This document shows positions 1 through 8,555 of a stretch of 64,000 nucleotides of DNA, in pieces. The stretch's first letter is position 1, and the number at the start of each line of letters is the position of its first letter. The notes under the pieces were generated by a model. It did no database searches, was not told the DNA's origin, and worked only from the letters and a program-made list of their open reading frames with translations. Source of the stretch: Lachancea dasiensis (Eukaryota; Ascomycota; Saccharomycetes; Saccharomycetales; Saccharomycetaceae); NCBI GenBank assembly GCA_900074725.1, contig LT598461.1, positions 1,532,674-1,596,673 of the forward strand. Reading direction: 5' to 3'. Made by a program: the position numbers and the translations under genes.

Positions 1-472
1 CGATTTTGAGTAGCCACGCCATGTCAACTTATTTCTCAACCCTCACGGTTAAAATTTGTCAAAAAGTATCACCACTAAAAATTACACGAAAAAAAAAAGT
101 CCGAAGGCTGGTAGCTCTGGGAACTGTATGACCTGATCATCACGACGTCTCAATCGTCGTCACAATCGAAGAGGGGACGTAAAGCGGGTGGTCTTACCGA
201 GGGACGTATTTAGGCTTTAAAATGAAGCCATCACAGGATAAAAGGTACGGCGAGGTTTTGCTTGATATGGGAGCACCACCATAGAGGTTATTGTTGTTGC
301 GGATTGGGCATAAGATCTATTCAATAATTTGATATTTAAGTGGGCTGCAATATAGCTTTTATTTGAGTAACTGGATCATGTTCAGTCGCTTTCTCATTCC
401 TTCAGCAGGCAAAGTTTCCAGGCCTACCAAACTTCTATTGCCAAGAGTTGTCACCGCAGCGATAAAAAAAAT
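1..472. other. 5' flank of ADH4
   Basis: No complete gene is visible here. The last part (378-472) holds a short reading frame that starts with ATG at 378 and overlaps the ADH4 start in another frame; it is described as a finding. The rest is presumed promoter and the end of an unseen neighbour. Confidence 0.6.
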
Positions 473-1621
473 ATGTCTTCTGTTACCGGATTCTATATCC
501 CACCTATATCTTACTTTGGTGAAGGAGCTTTGACCGAAGCAGCCGATTATATTAAAGCTAAGGAGTTCAAGAAAGCAATCATCGTCACCGACCCGGGAAT
601 TGCCAAAATAGGTCTAGCAGCCAAGGTCACTCAACTTCTTGAAGAACGCAAACTCTCTGTTTCCATCTACGACCAGACCCAACCCAACCCCACTACCAAG
701 AATGTCACTGCTGGTCTCAAGACTTTAAAAAAGCATGGTAGCGATATTGTGGTTTCCATAGGCGGCGGCTCTGCCCACGATAACGCCAAGGCGATTGCTC
801 TTTTGGCCACCAACGGGGGCGAAATCGGCGACTACGAAGGTGTGAATAAGTCTAAGGTTCCGGCGTTACCATTGGTTGCCGTGAATACCACTGCAGGTAC
901 TGCCTCCGAGATGACCCGTTTTACCATAATCTCAAATGAAGAAAAGAAGGTTAAGATGGCCATAATTGACAATAATGTCACCCCAAGTGTTGCTGTTAAC
1001 GACCCCTCTGCTATGTACGGGCTGCCACCTGCATTAACCGCCGCCACTGGGTTAGATGCTTTGACCCACTGTATTGAGGCTTATGTCTCCACAGCCGCCA
1101 GCCCAATTACCGACTGTTGCGCGCTGAAGGGTGTTGACCTGATCGAAGAGAGTCTGGCAGAAGCTTACAAGAATGGTAACGATACCAAAGCCAGAACCGA
1201 TATGTGTTACGCCGAATATCTTGCTGGCATGGCCTTTAATAATGCATCATTAGGTTATGTTCACGCAATTGCTCACCAACTTGGAGGCTTTTACCATTTG
1301 CCGCACGGGGTTTGTAATGCTGTTCTTTTACCCCATGTTCAATCTTTCAACATGAAATGTAAGAAGGCCAACAAGAGACTTGGGGAAATTGCGACTCACT
1401 TAGGCGAGGGCACTGCTACTGCTGAAGCTCTGATTGATCGCTTACATCAGTTCAATAGAGACTTAAACATGCCAAGAAATTTGAAAGTTTTAGGCGTCAA
1501 GGAAGAAGACTTTGATATTCTTGCCCAAAATGCTATGCAAGACGCCTGCGGCCTAACAAATCCAATTCAATTCGGAAAGGAGGAAGTTATCTCGATCATC
1601 AGACAGGCCTACGAATATTAG
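473..1621 (+). CDS. ADH4: Iron-dependent (group III) alcohol dehydrogenase, Adh4-type
   Basis: The 382-residue product has exactly the length of S. cerevisiae Adh4 and the same N-terminus (MSSVTGFYIPPIS) and C-terminus (AYEY). Group III enzymes interconvert aldehydes and alcohols with NAD and a bound divalent metal. Visible family features are the nucleotide-binding GGGSAHDNAKAIA near residue 100, TTAGTASEMTRF near 140, and the metal-binding stretches GLDALTHCIEAY near 200 and HAIAHQLGGFYHLPHG near 265-280, with the ligand histidines present. The start at 473 is chosen by alignment with Adh4. A second ATG at 378 opens a basic, acid-free peptide resembling a mitochondrial presequence, but it is out of frame by one base across a run of eight A (464-471). 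UniProt lists the S. cerevisiae enzyme as mitochondrial, so the site of action is uncertain here. The identification is very secure. Confidence 0.96.
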   Translation: MSSVTGFYIPPISYFGEGALTEAADYIKAKEFKKAIIVTDPGIAKIGLAAKVTQLLEERKLSVSIYDQTQPNPTTKNVTAGLKTLKKHGSDIVVSIGGGSAHDNAKAIALLATNGGEIGDYEGVNKSKVPALPLVAVNTTAGTASEMTRFTIISNEEKKVKMAIIDNNVTPSVAVNDPSAMYGLPPALTAATGLDALTHCIEAYVSTAASPITDCCALKGVDLIEESLAEAYKNGNDTKARTDMCYAEYLAGMAFNNASLGYVHAIAHQLGGFYHLPHGVCNAVLLPHVQSFNMKCKKANKRLGEIATHLGEGTATAEALIDRLHQFNRDLNMPRNLKVLGVKEEDFDILAQNAMQDACGLTNPIQFGKEEVISIIRQAYEY

Positions 1622-2043
1622 ATGCAAGAAGCTATAAAATTTGGTGCTCAACGCAGTGGTTTTTTATATTTTGAAATACCGATAGAGTTAATGTAGTGAT
1701 GTATACTAATGATGTATTGAACAAAAGTTTTAGAACGTCTTGACAATAGAGGCTGACGCGATGCCTGATGAGAATTGTGTGTTTCGTGAGATGTCGAAGA
1801 CATAAAAGCACCCCCAAACGGCCGGTAAATTGGTTTACAGCTAGGAATATTAATCAATACGCTCTAAGAGATATGAACTAACCAATGTTCTCCCTATACC
1901 GCTCTTTCCCGTACACTAGTCTCGCTGGGATAGTTTCTTAGTTGTGCTTTATTTGGCCCTACATTTTCGAAGATATATTGGATTGATAGGCCGGAAAAGC
2001 AAAATTAGACTACCCTTAAGTGAACACTAACGCCGGAAAAGTA
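1622..2043. other. ADH4-TLG2 intergenic region
   Basis: About 420 bases between two genes on the same strand, presumed ADH4 terminator and TLG2 promoter. Small minus-strand frames here have no support. Confidence 0.5.
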
Positions 2044-3108
2044 ATGCTTAGAGATAGGACCAATCTGTTTCTATCTTATCGAAGGACATTTCCACATCCA
2101 TCACGCTATAATTCAAATCATGAACGCAACGCCTTTTCTGATTTGGAGGACGGCGCGGCCGAGGAATCTCATCCTATGATTAACATGGGAACGACATCTG
2201 AAAGTCCGCCTACTCAGTTTTTGGGCCTAACAGGGGTGATTGACGATAATCTCAAACAAGCGGAATCAAAAATGTTGCAATTGACCAAACTATACCGCAA
2301 AAATTCCCTTCCGGGCTTCGAAGATAAAGCGGCTGATGAGCAGGAAATAGAGGAACTAAGTTACAGCATTATCCAACTTTATCAACGTTGCCACGCTGCT
2401 GTTAAGTCACTAAAACAGGAAGGCTCTCAACGTCATAGTACCGGTCAAAGAGTTCATCGTGGAGACATGGTAGTAATCGATAATTTGGCAAAGAATTATG
2501 CTAACAAGATACAGGTCAGTTCAAACAAATTTAGGATGCTACAAAACAATTATTTGAAATTTTTGAATGAGGACGACTTCAAACCATTGCCGCGATCTTC
2601 AACAGATGCCGATGCCTTGCTTGTCCTTGAGGAGGAGGAAGCAAATGCTTCTACTCAGCAGGAAATCGATACATACTCAAGACAAACTCTGCTACGGCAA
2701 ACAGAAAGGCAGACTAGAGGAGAAGAAACACGATTTTTACAACAACGAGAAGAGGAGATCACCCAGCTTGCCAGAAGTGTTCTTGAGGTAAGTACTATAT
2801 TTCGAGAAATGCAGAGTCTCGTAATAGATCAAGGAACCATCGTTGATCGCATTGATTATAATCTGACAAATACTGTAACCGAGCTGAAAGGAGCACACCG
2901 AGAGCTAGAACGTGCAACTGTATATCAGAAGAGAACTCAAAAGTGTAAAGTCATTCTACTGCTCAGCTTGATAGTGGTAGCATTGTTCTTTTTTGTAATG
3001 TTAAAGCCACATCATCACGGAGGGACAAGTAATAATATCATTGAATCGCAAGGGCCACAATCAAATGATTCAGAAAAGGAGATAGGCATTGAGCCTAGCG
3101 ATTTTTGA
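2044..3108 (+). CDS. TLG2: t-SNARE Tlg2 (syntaxin-16 type)
   Basis: The protein is 354 residues (S. cerevisiae Tlg2 is 397). Tlg2 is the Qa-SNARE of the trans-Golgi network and early endosome and also acts in the Cvt pathway. The N-terminus reads M-LRDRTNLFLSYRRTFPHPS, the hallmark of the family and the segment that binds Vps45. A three-helix Habc region follows (about residues 70-190), then a SNARE motif (EITQLARSVLEVSTIFREM onward) with the central glutamine in VIDQGTIVDRID. A single C-terminal membrane anchor, VILLLSLIVVALFFFVML, leaves a short polar lumenal tail that is shorter than in S. cerevisiae. The open frame extends upstream to a GTG at 2020; ATG 2044 is chosen because it gives the conserved N-terminus. 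It converges on TOS7, as YOL018C and YOL019W do in S. cerevisiae. Confidence 0.95.
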   Translation: MLRDRTNLFLSYRRTFPHPSRYNSNHERNAFSDLEDGAAEESHPMINMGTTSESPPTQFLGLTGVIDDNLKQAESKMLQLTKLYRKNSLPGFEDKAADEQEIEELSYSIIQLYQRCHAAVKSLKQEGSQRHSTGQRVHRGDMVVIDNLAKNYANKIQVSSNKFRMLQNNYLKFLNEDDFKPLPRSSTDADALLVLEEEEANASTQQEIDTYSRQTLLRQTERQTRGEETRFLQQREEEITQLARSVLEVSTIFREMQSLVIDQGTIVDRIDYNLTNTVTELKGAHRELERATVYQKRTQKCKVILLLSLIVVALFFFVMLKPHHHGGTSNNIIESQGPQSNDSEKEIGIEPSDF

Positions 3109-3201
3109 AGCGTTGTTCCAAGTCTTATATTTACTTAATATGATGAACATCCTTATTATACAACTAAAACTAAACCGGCTAGTCTATTCCATACTGATTC
3201 T

Positions 3202-4998
3202 CTACAGCCCTCCATACGGACTGTCTTTTGCCATTGAGGCGGCAGGTATATTTTGTTTCGGAAGACGCTTTTTGTAAGCAGGTCTGTAAATTGGGGTAGA
3301 CGCCGTCTGTGGGGGAGGAATTAACGCACCTTGTTGGTGATTTCTTGCCCCCATTGCTCTCGACGGAGGAGCGCTTGACATCATGAACTCCGGGCTTGCA
3401 TTCAATATAGTGTCTGAAGTACGTCTCATATTTTGTGTGGGACGATAGGATCTATTTGATTGAGGACCATTTATCCCTTGTCCACTGGGCTGCAAGGGAT
3501 ACGGCGGGTACATTGTGTGCGAGCCTATTCCATTGGGGTGAGCGCCATATTGTTTCTGGACCTGCATAGGAACGCCATGATGGGGATGTTCCGATGGGTC
3601 ACCACGAGAAACGGTCGGCTGAGCAGCAGGGTTTCTCAATACTGGTCTTCCACCCATTTGAGAAGGCTGGTAAGCAGGTCTCAGTCCTGGCATGTAGTGC
3701 ATATAGTTTGGATTAATACCACGCTGCGAAACTGACGTGAAATCAGAGTCGTCGTCTTTGATACCGTCATCCTCGTCTAACGTTGGCCGTTCACTTGGGT
3801 CAATAGTTTGTTGTTTGATGAACTCCTCATCATCTTCTTCCCGTATAGCCCCACTGATTATGTTCTGTAACTCGTCAGGTCCCGGTCTCTTTTGAATTTC
3901 CTCATGAACTTCAAGTGCGGACGTTGGTCTTAAATCTGTGGTTGTTAAAGTTCCCTGACGTGACACACCAGGTTGCGAATAGAAAGAGGATGTGGCTGAA
4001 GGACCCCGGTACGCAAGAGGTGGTGCGCCCATTGCGTCACGCACACTATCCTCTCTATTAGTCCTTTGGTCTAATGGGGAGTCCGTAATTGCAGAATAAG
4101 GTCGCATTTCTTTCGAGTTATTTTCGAACGGAAAATCTCCAGGAGACTCTGCATTGGTTGGACGTCCGATTGTGGTTTTCAATGCTCGCTTTTCCTCGTT
4201 GACATTCTGGTTTTCACGAACAAATGCATCCCTATCAGAGCGCGAGCCTGTTGTACCGGAATTTAAGGTGGTGGAGGTGGCAATTTGTGGTCCCTTGTAC
4301 AGTTCAGGATAAACCGCCTTGTCAGAATTTCCGTTTTTATAACTTTCGTTGTATTCATCCATACTGTACCGATCATCCATAGCATCGTGATCCAACCGTG
4401 TAACATTCGTCCCGAAAAGGGAGTTTTCTTTTGAGTCAAAGTCATCCTCTTCAGATGATGGGGACAATGAGTGGACGACGTAGGTTAGAGGTACGCAGAT
4501 AACATTCAGAGCAGCCGCTGGAACCAGGAGCCAGGAACACCATGTAACTTTGGGGTAAAACAACAAAAAAGTTACAACACACATTAAAGCAGACGAGGCA
4601 AATGCCGCAAGTGTGAGCAGAAGGTTTATGACAAAGGCCGCGCCAGAAAAGCTAATACGACCAAAGTGTTGCACAAAATTCATCATCATCGCCAAAAACG
4701 ATAAACCCGCCGCGACAGGCATGACGATGAGGATGCTGCCCAATTTCTCACGAGCTGACGAGCCCATCTTCCAATTTTCCGCCGTGGCTAGTCCATCTGG
4801 ATGGTAGTTAGCAGATGCAGACGAGCAATGCCCCTCGTCACAGTATCCAAAAGTCCCAAACACAATGTCACCAGACTTGGCGAGCCCTATCTGCTTGAAA
4901 ACGGGCGCTGTCACACAGCAGATGATGAGGAACGCCATTGACGTGAATTGTGCCACAAAAATGATGCTGGAAACACCTACCTTTGACCTTGTAGCCAT
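3202..4998 (-). CDS. TOS7: Sur7/PalI-family membrane protein, Tos7 orthologue
   Basis: A 598-residue membrane protein. The N-terminal half has four hydrophobic segments (about residues 8-33, 85-110, 118-147 and 155-180) separated by an extracellular loop with two cysteines (FGYCDEGHC), the layout of the Sur7/Rim9/PalI family. The C-terminal 400 residues are polar, acidic in places, and rich in Pro, Ser, Gln and Arg, so probably a disordered cytoplasmic tail. The motif TAPVFKQIGL is shared with YOL019W (Tos7), and the convergent arrangement with TLG2 is the S. cerevisiae order. Tos7 localises to the cell periphery and has been linked to exocytosis and the cell wall; the exact role is not settled. 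The only other candidate, Rim9, is much shorter in S. cerevisiae. Confidence 0.88.
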   Translation of the reverse strand: MATRSKVGVSSIIFVAQFTSMAFLIICCVTAPVFKQIGLAKSGDIVFGTFGYCDEGHCSSASANYHPDGLATAENWKMGSSAREKLGSILIVMPVAAGLSFLAMMMNFVQHFGRISFSGAAFVINLLLTLAAFASSALMCVVTFLLFYPKVTWCSWLLVPAAALNVICVPLTYVVHSLSPSSEEDDFDSKENSLFGTNVTRLDHDAMDDRYSMDEYNESYKNGNSDKAVYPELYKGPQIATSTTLNSGTTGSRSDRDAFVRENQNVNEEKRALKTTIGRPTNAESPGDFPFENNSKEMRPYSAITDSPLDQRTNREDSVRDAMGAPPLAYRGPSATSSFYSQPGVSRQGTLTTTDLRPTSALEVHEEIQKRPGPDELQNIISGAIREEDDEEFIKQQTIDPSERPTLDEDDGIKDDDSDFTSVSQRGINPNYMHYMPGLRPAYQPSQMGGRPVLRNPAAQPTVSRGDPSEHPHHGVPMQVQKQYGAHPNGIGSHTMYPPYPLQPSGQGINGPQSNRSYRPTQNMRRTSDTILNASPEFMMSSAPPSRAMGARNHQQGALIPPPQTASTPIYRPAYKKRLPKQNIPAASMAKDSPYGGL

Positions 4999-6207
4999 AT
5001 TGAAAGTATTCGCTTATATGTCTCCAACGTGCTCCTGAAAGTCAAATCAAAATGTCCCGCTTAATTCAGGCTTCAAAACTTATTGCAAAACCGAGCTCAG
5101 TCTGCTCCTTGTCCTTCCCTATGCCAGACAATGCTCTTGGTGAGGTCCAAAATTCAATATTTGTTGTTGAGAAGCCGCTTGTTTATTCTCTTCTTTTTCA
5201 CGACCTTTATCGTGCTTTGATTTATCTTTAGAAGGACCATTTCGTATCTGGCTTCGAGCTATTTTGAGGGACCTCGCCAATGAGCCACGTTGACATCACT
5301 GCAAACGAGTAGGCCGAATAAAACGAAGGGCCAGCTACTGGAACGGCTTCCATGATATTCATGAGTCCGTGGAACTGCTCGGTGGGAATTGTGGCTAGTC
5401 ACTCTGACTGGAATTGTGTATTTTTCCGGAGGACGTTACGCAGTGCCAAATCCTCGAAAGTCCGGTCGCTGGAACGCTGCACTAGGTGGGAAAACAAAAC
5501 ATGGAAATATTGTGACAAAGTTAGGTGGTGGGGTCTTGAACGTCCGGGACTCGTTCACGCTAAATCCTTAGATTGCATTCTCTGGCCACATTCGCCAGCC
5601 GACGCGTAGGACGTTAAGGAACTTTCAGAAAGAGTTCATTTTGGTCGAATGACGCTTGGGCGACCAACTGGATCTGCTGCTTCCTCGCTTATCGGAAGCC
5701 CATCGTACAAGCGCGGTCTCTAGATGACCCACTCCGGAGCTGTATTCGCTACTGGCCATATAGGCCCTGCAGTTGATGTCAAATATAGGCGGTCATCCAC
5801 CTGGCGTGAAGCTAAGGTCATAGAAGGCGGCGTCAGGGAAGAAACGCGTCTTCAGGAAAGGCTTTTAAGTAGTGATTGTTTCCCAAGCATATTTTACATA
5901 AACTTCGAATTTCGCAATAACAGATCTGAAGCCCACTTGATTAAGGCTCCAGCTACTGGTATAACTCCAAATGGATCCCTCTACACTGTTTCGAGTTTAC
6001 TGGTCAGAACTTGTGTTAGGAAGGGCCTTGCAAGTTCGCGTCACCCGTTGAATATCTAAATTGCCGCTGTTCGGAAGCCAAGCTTGTGATCTGCTCGTAC
6101 ACAATGTGAACCAATGCGATTGGATAAAAAAATGCTAATTGACACCACTGCTAGGCTATATAATATCGGTTAAAAGATTCAAGTACATCAAAAAGGGCAT
6201 TCGAACG
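4999..6207. other. TOS7-MIC19 divergent intergenic region
   Basis: About 1.2 kb between divergently transcribed genes. Several short plus-strand frames (5352-5609, 5389-5571, 5724-6059) overlap in different phases, resemble nothing recognised and lack good start contexts. S. cerevisiae TAT2 lies next to TOS7, but no permease remnant is seen here. It is presumably a double promoter. Confidence 0.5.
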
Positions 6208-6669
6208 ATGGGTTCTCAACCTTCCAAGCCTGCGGAGACGAAAGTGTTTAGCCCAAAAACCCAGGTTGACTTTACAAGTACGTTGCTTGCGCAATTGGAA
6301 CAATCTACAGAAGGTGATTACACTAGACAACAACTGGCAGAGAAATATCTAGAGCAAAGGGTCTCTGAGAAACTTACCCAGTTGGAAGAGGAGACGCTGA
6401 AAAAATTCGAAGATAAATTAAATACCTCCTTGCTTTCAGAAAATGGGGCTTCCGACAAAGAGCTGTCGTCTAAAGCGTTGAGCGAGAAAGTTTCGCACCT
6501 GAACGAGCGGCTGGCAAAGTTGAGAGAATCAAAAGCGGGTAAACTGTCGAACGAAAATCTGAAGGAATGCAAAGAAGTGCTCATCAAATGTCTGCGGGAT
6601 AACGAAGGCAAGCCCTTGAACTGTTTTGAAGAAGTACAAAATTTCAAAAAATTGGCCCTTCAGCAGTGA
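6208..6669 (+). CDS. MIC19: MICOS subunit Mic19 (CHCH-domain protein)
   Basis: A 153-residue protein (S. cerevisiae Mic19/Aim13 is 170). Mic19 is a peripheral inner-membrane subunit of the MICOS complex that supports cristae junctions together with Mic60. The start MGSQPSK carries Gly2 and Ser3-type context for N-myristoylation, as in the known protein. The middle is a charged coiled coil (about residues 40-110, including EETLKKFEDKLN, near-identical to the yeast protein). The C-terminus is a degenerate CHCH segment with cysteines in CLRDNEGKPLNC, matching CLLANKGKPLNC of S. cerevisiae. ATG 6208 is chosen because the longer open frame upstream begins with TTG and would hide the myristoylation signal. 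It converges on UBP6, the same neighbour relationship as YFR011C/YFR010W. Confidence 0.93.
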   Translation: MGSQPSKPAETKVFSPKTQVDFTSTLLAQLEQSTEGDYTRQQLAEKYLEQRVSEKLTQLEEETLKKFEDKLNTSLLSENGASDKELSSKALSEKVSHLNERLAKLRESKAGKLSNENLKECKEVLIKCLRDNEGKPLNCFEEVQNFKKLALQQ

Positions 6670-6815
6670 AGGTGATGTGCATTTCGATGAGAAATTGGAC
6701 ACTCATATGTACAATCAAACTACATCTATAAAGCAAAACAAAATTTAACGGACCTAGCGCAATATCGGCTTTCACGCCTTTTTAGTACGGGTGTGGACTG
6801 AACGTGGCCCTACGA

Positions 6816-8365
6816 TCACAATCCTAAGCCCTTGTAAATGAGTATTAAAGCGCTATCACTCTCTCCACCACCTGCCAGAGACTCGATCTTCTCTTTGGGG
6901 ATGATGGATACTTTGTCGTCATTGAATCTGTACCACTTATTCTCGTCTGCTTCATCGCGAATAAACGATTGATAGTGGCCACTTTCCGAGTTTGCGCCCT
7001 GATGGGTGATGACGCCAATCAAATTGTAAACACAGGACGGGTTTTCCCCTGATGCAAGATCGGCTGGAAATCTTTTTTTGAACTCCTGATTCCATTTCTC
7101 TCTCTTGCTTTCCTCGAGTGCTTCTTGGGTTTCTGCCAATTCTTTAGGGGTCATGACACCGGCCGAGTCATCCTTAGGTTGATCACCATTAATCTTTCTT
7201 CTCTTACTCTCACGTTCATCCTCAAGTTTATCCTTCTCAACTTCTCTCAGTGCCTCTCTGACCTTGATCTTTTCTTGAGCATAGCCGTTCTCCAACAGGT
7301 CGCTGACATCGAGCTGAAATGGGAAAATAACTTTACGCAATATTTTTGATTTCTTGTTCGTCGATTTCTTCCAAAAAAACCTCACGTACTGTACCGTTAG
7401 ATATTCAGGTAATTTCGTAATTTTCTTTTCAACACTAAACAACGAATTAACGTCAGTGATAGAAGATCGTTTTTCAATTTTCTCACTCAAAGATTCCGCT
7501 AGGCCATTTTTCATGAAATTCGTCGTCCCCGAAATATGGCATTGCAACTTGACATCGTGATCATCAGTTTTCACAGTCACATCTTGTTCGTTTGCAGTAT
7601 CCTTAATTGTGGTTTGAAAGTTTAATCTGAACTTTTCTACAAGCTTTTCTCCAAACACTACTTGCAGAGAATGAAAGAGCTGAGTGAATAACTCTTCAGC
7701 ATCTTGCTGTTTGAAAAATCCTGACTGCTCATCGCGTTCAGCAAACTGAGGGTAGCATTTCCTCAGCATGGCCAACAATAGCATAGGTGTGACAGACTCT
7801 TCCCTCTTCGACTTTAATGACTGGAAACAGCGCTTGAGTTCCGACACTAGTTGAAAGTGTGGCCCTTCCACAGAAGGGTTTGGCGTGGGTACTTGAAATG
7901 CTAGAACTTCATCACGCAATGGTGTGATTTGATAAAGTGCTTGTATAGTTGAATTCATGTAACACGTATTGCCCAAATTTTTCAATCCTGAGGGCATTTG
8001 AGAGAGATGTTGAATTTGCGCGCTTGCGTCCAGGTCCTCAATGAATTGGCTTTCCTTTTGCGGTTTATTTACCAAGTTAGCATCAGGGGTCCCGAGAACC
8101 ATGATAATTTGTCCATTTTTGATCAAAGCTTTCAAACTGGTTCCTTCATTTAGCCCGCCCTTGATCATGTATTTTTGGCGCAGTTGAGGTACTTGTGTCA
8201 ACTCCTCAACCTTCAGTTGCAAGTCAGACCCTTTGGCATCTTCATGTAACGATAGAGGGTAGACTTTTCCTGCATGTTTAACGCTGACTATCGCATTTTA
8301 AAAGTTAGTACAAAGATATATTGAGTGGGAATCTTTCCGAAAGGTGACATACAATCCAGTCCCAT
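6816..8365 (-). CDS. UBP6: Proteasome-associated deubiquitinase Ubp6, two exons
   Basis: Exon 1 is 8353-8365 and exon 2 is 6816-8287, giving 494 residues (S. cerevisiae Ubp6 is 499). Ubp6 binds Rpn1 on the proteasome base through an N-terminal ubiquitin-like domain and trims ubiquitin from substrates. Splicing restores the start [18 protein letters not shown], which aligns with FNIRHSGKVYPITL of S. cerevisiae; without it, the ubiquitin-like domain would begin in mid-strand at a TTG codon. The catalytic cysteine is about residue 113 in [10 protein letters not shown], and the catalytic histidine lies in [14 protein letters not shown]-like proteasome-gene promoter element lies 49-57 bases upstream. 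It neighbours MIC19 as in S. cerevisiae. The S. cerevisiae gene, to my knowledge, has no intron. Confidence 0.93.
8288..8352 (-). other. Spliceosomal intron of UBP6
   Basis: A 65-bp intron on the minus strand. The donor is GTATGT (8347-8352), a perfect TACTAAC branch point lies at 8304-8310, and the acceptor is TAG ending at 8288. Removing it joins GATT to TCAGC and continues the ubiquitin-like domain in frame. All three signals match yeast consensus, and the protein alignment confirms the join. Confidence 0.92.
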
Positions 8366-8413
8366 CTTTCAATTAGGATGTCCGGTAAGCTTCTGTTTTA
8401 ATTGCCGGTGGAC

Positions 8414-8422
8414 AGTGGCAAA
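8414..8422 (+). promoter_or_regulatory. PACE-like proteasome element (Rpn4 site)
   Basis: AGTGGCAAA differs by one base from the Rpn4 consensus GGTGGCAAA and sits 49-57 bases upstream of the UBP6 start. Proteasome genes in Saccharomycetaceae are commonly driven by this element. The assignment rests on sequence match and gene context only. Confidence 0.5.
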
Positions 8423-8555
8423 GCGATCATCTGTATATTAGGGAAGTGTTTTTATTATAGAAATATCTGACACGTGACTCCAACATTACCCATTACCTGG
8501 TTGCCTTGATAAAAGATCGGTCACACTGGCGTAGGATTTATCTACCCATGGTACC

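Noticed and set aside
5724-6059. 111-codon frame between TOS7 and MIC19
   Set aside because: No recognised product, overlapping frames in other phases, and its place in a divergent promoter region.
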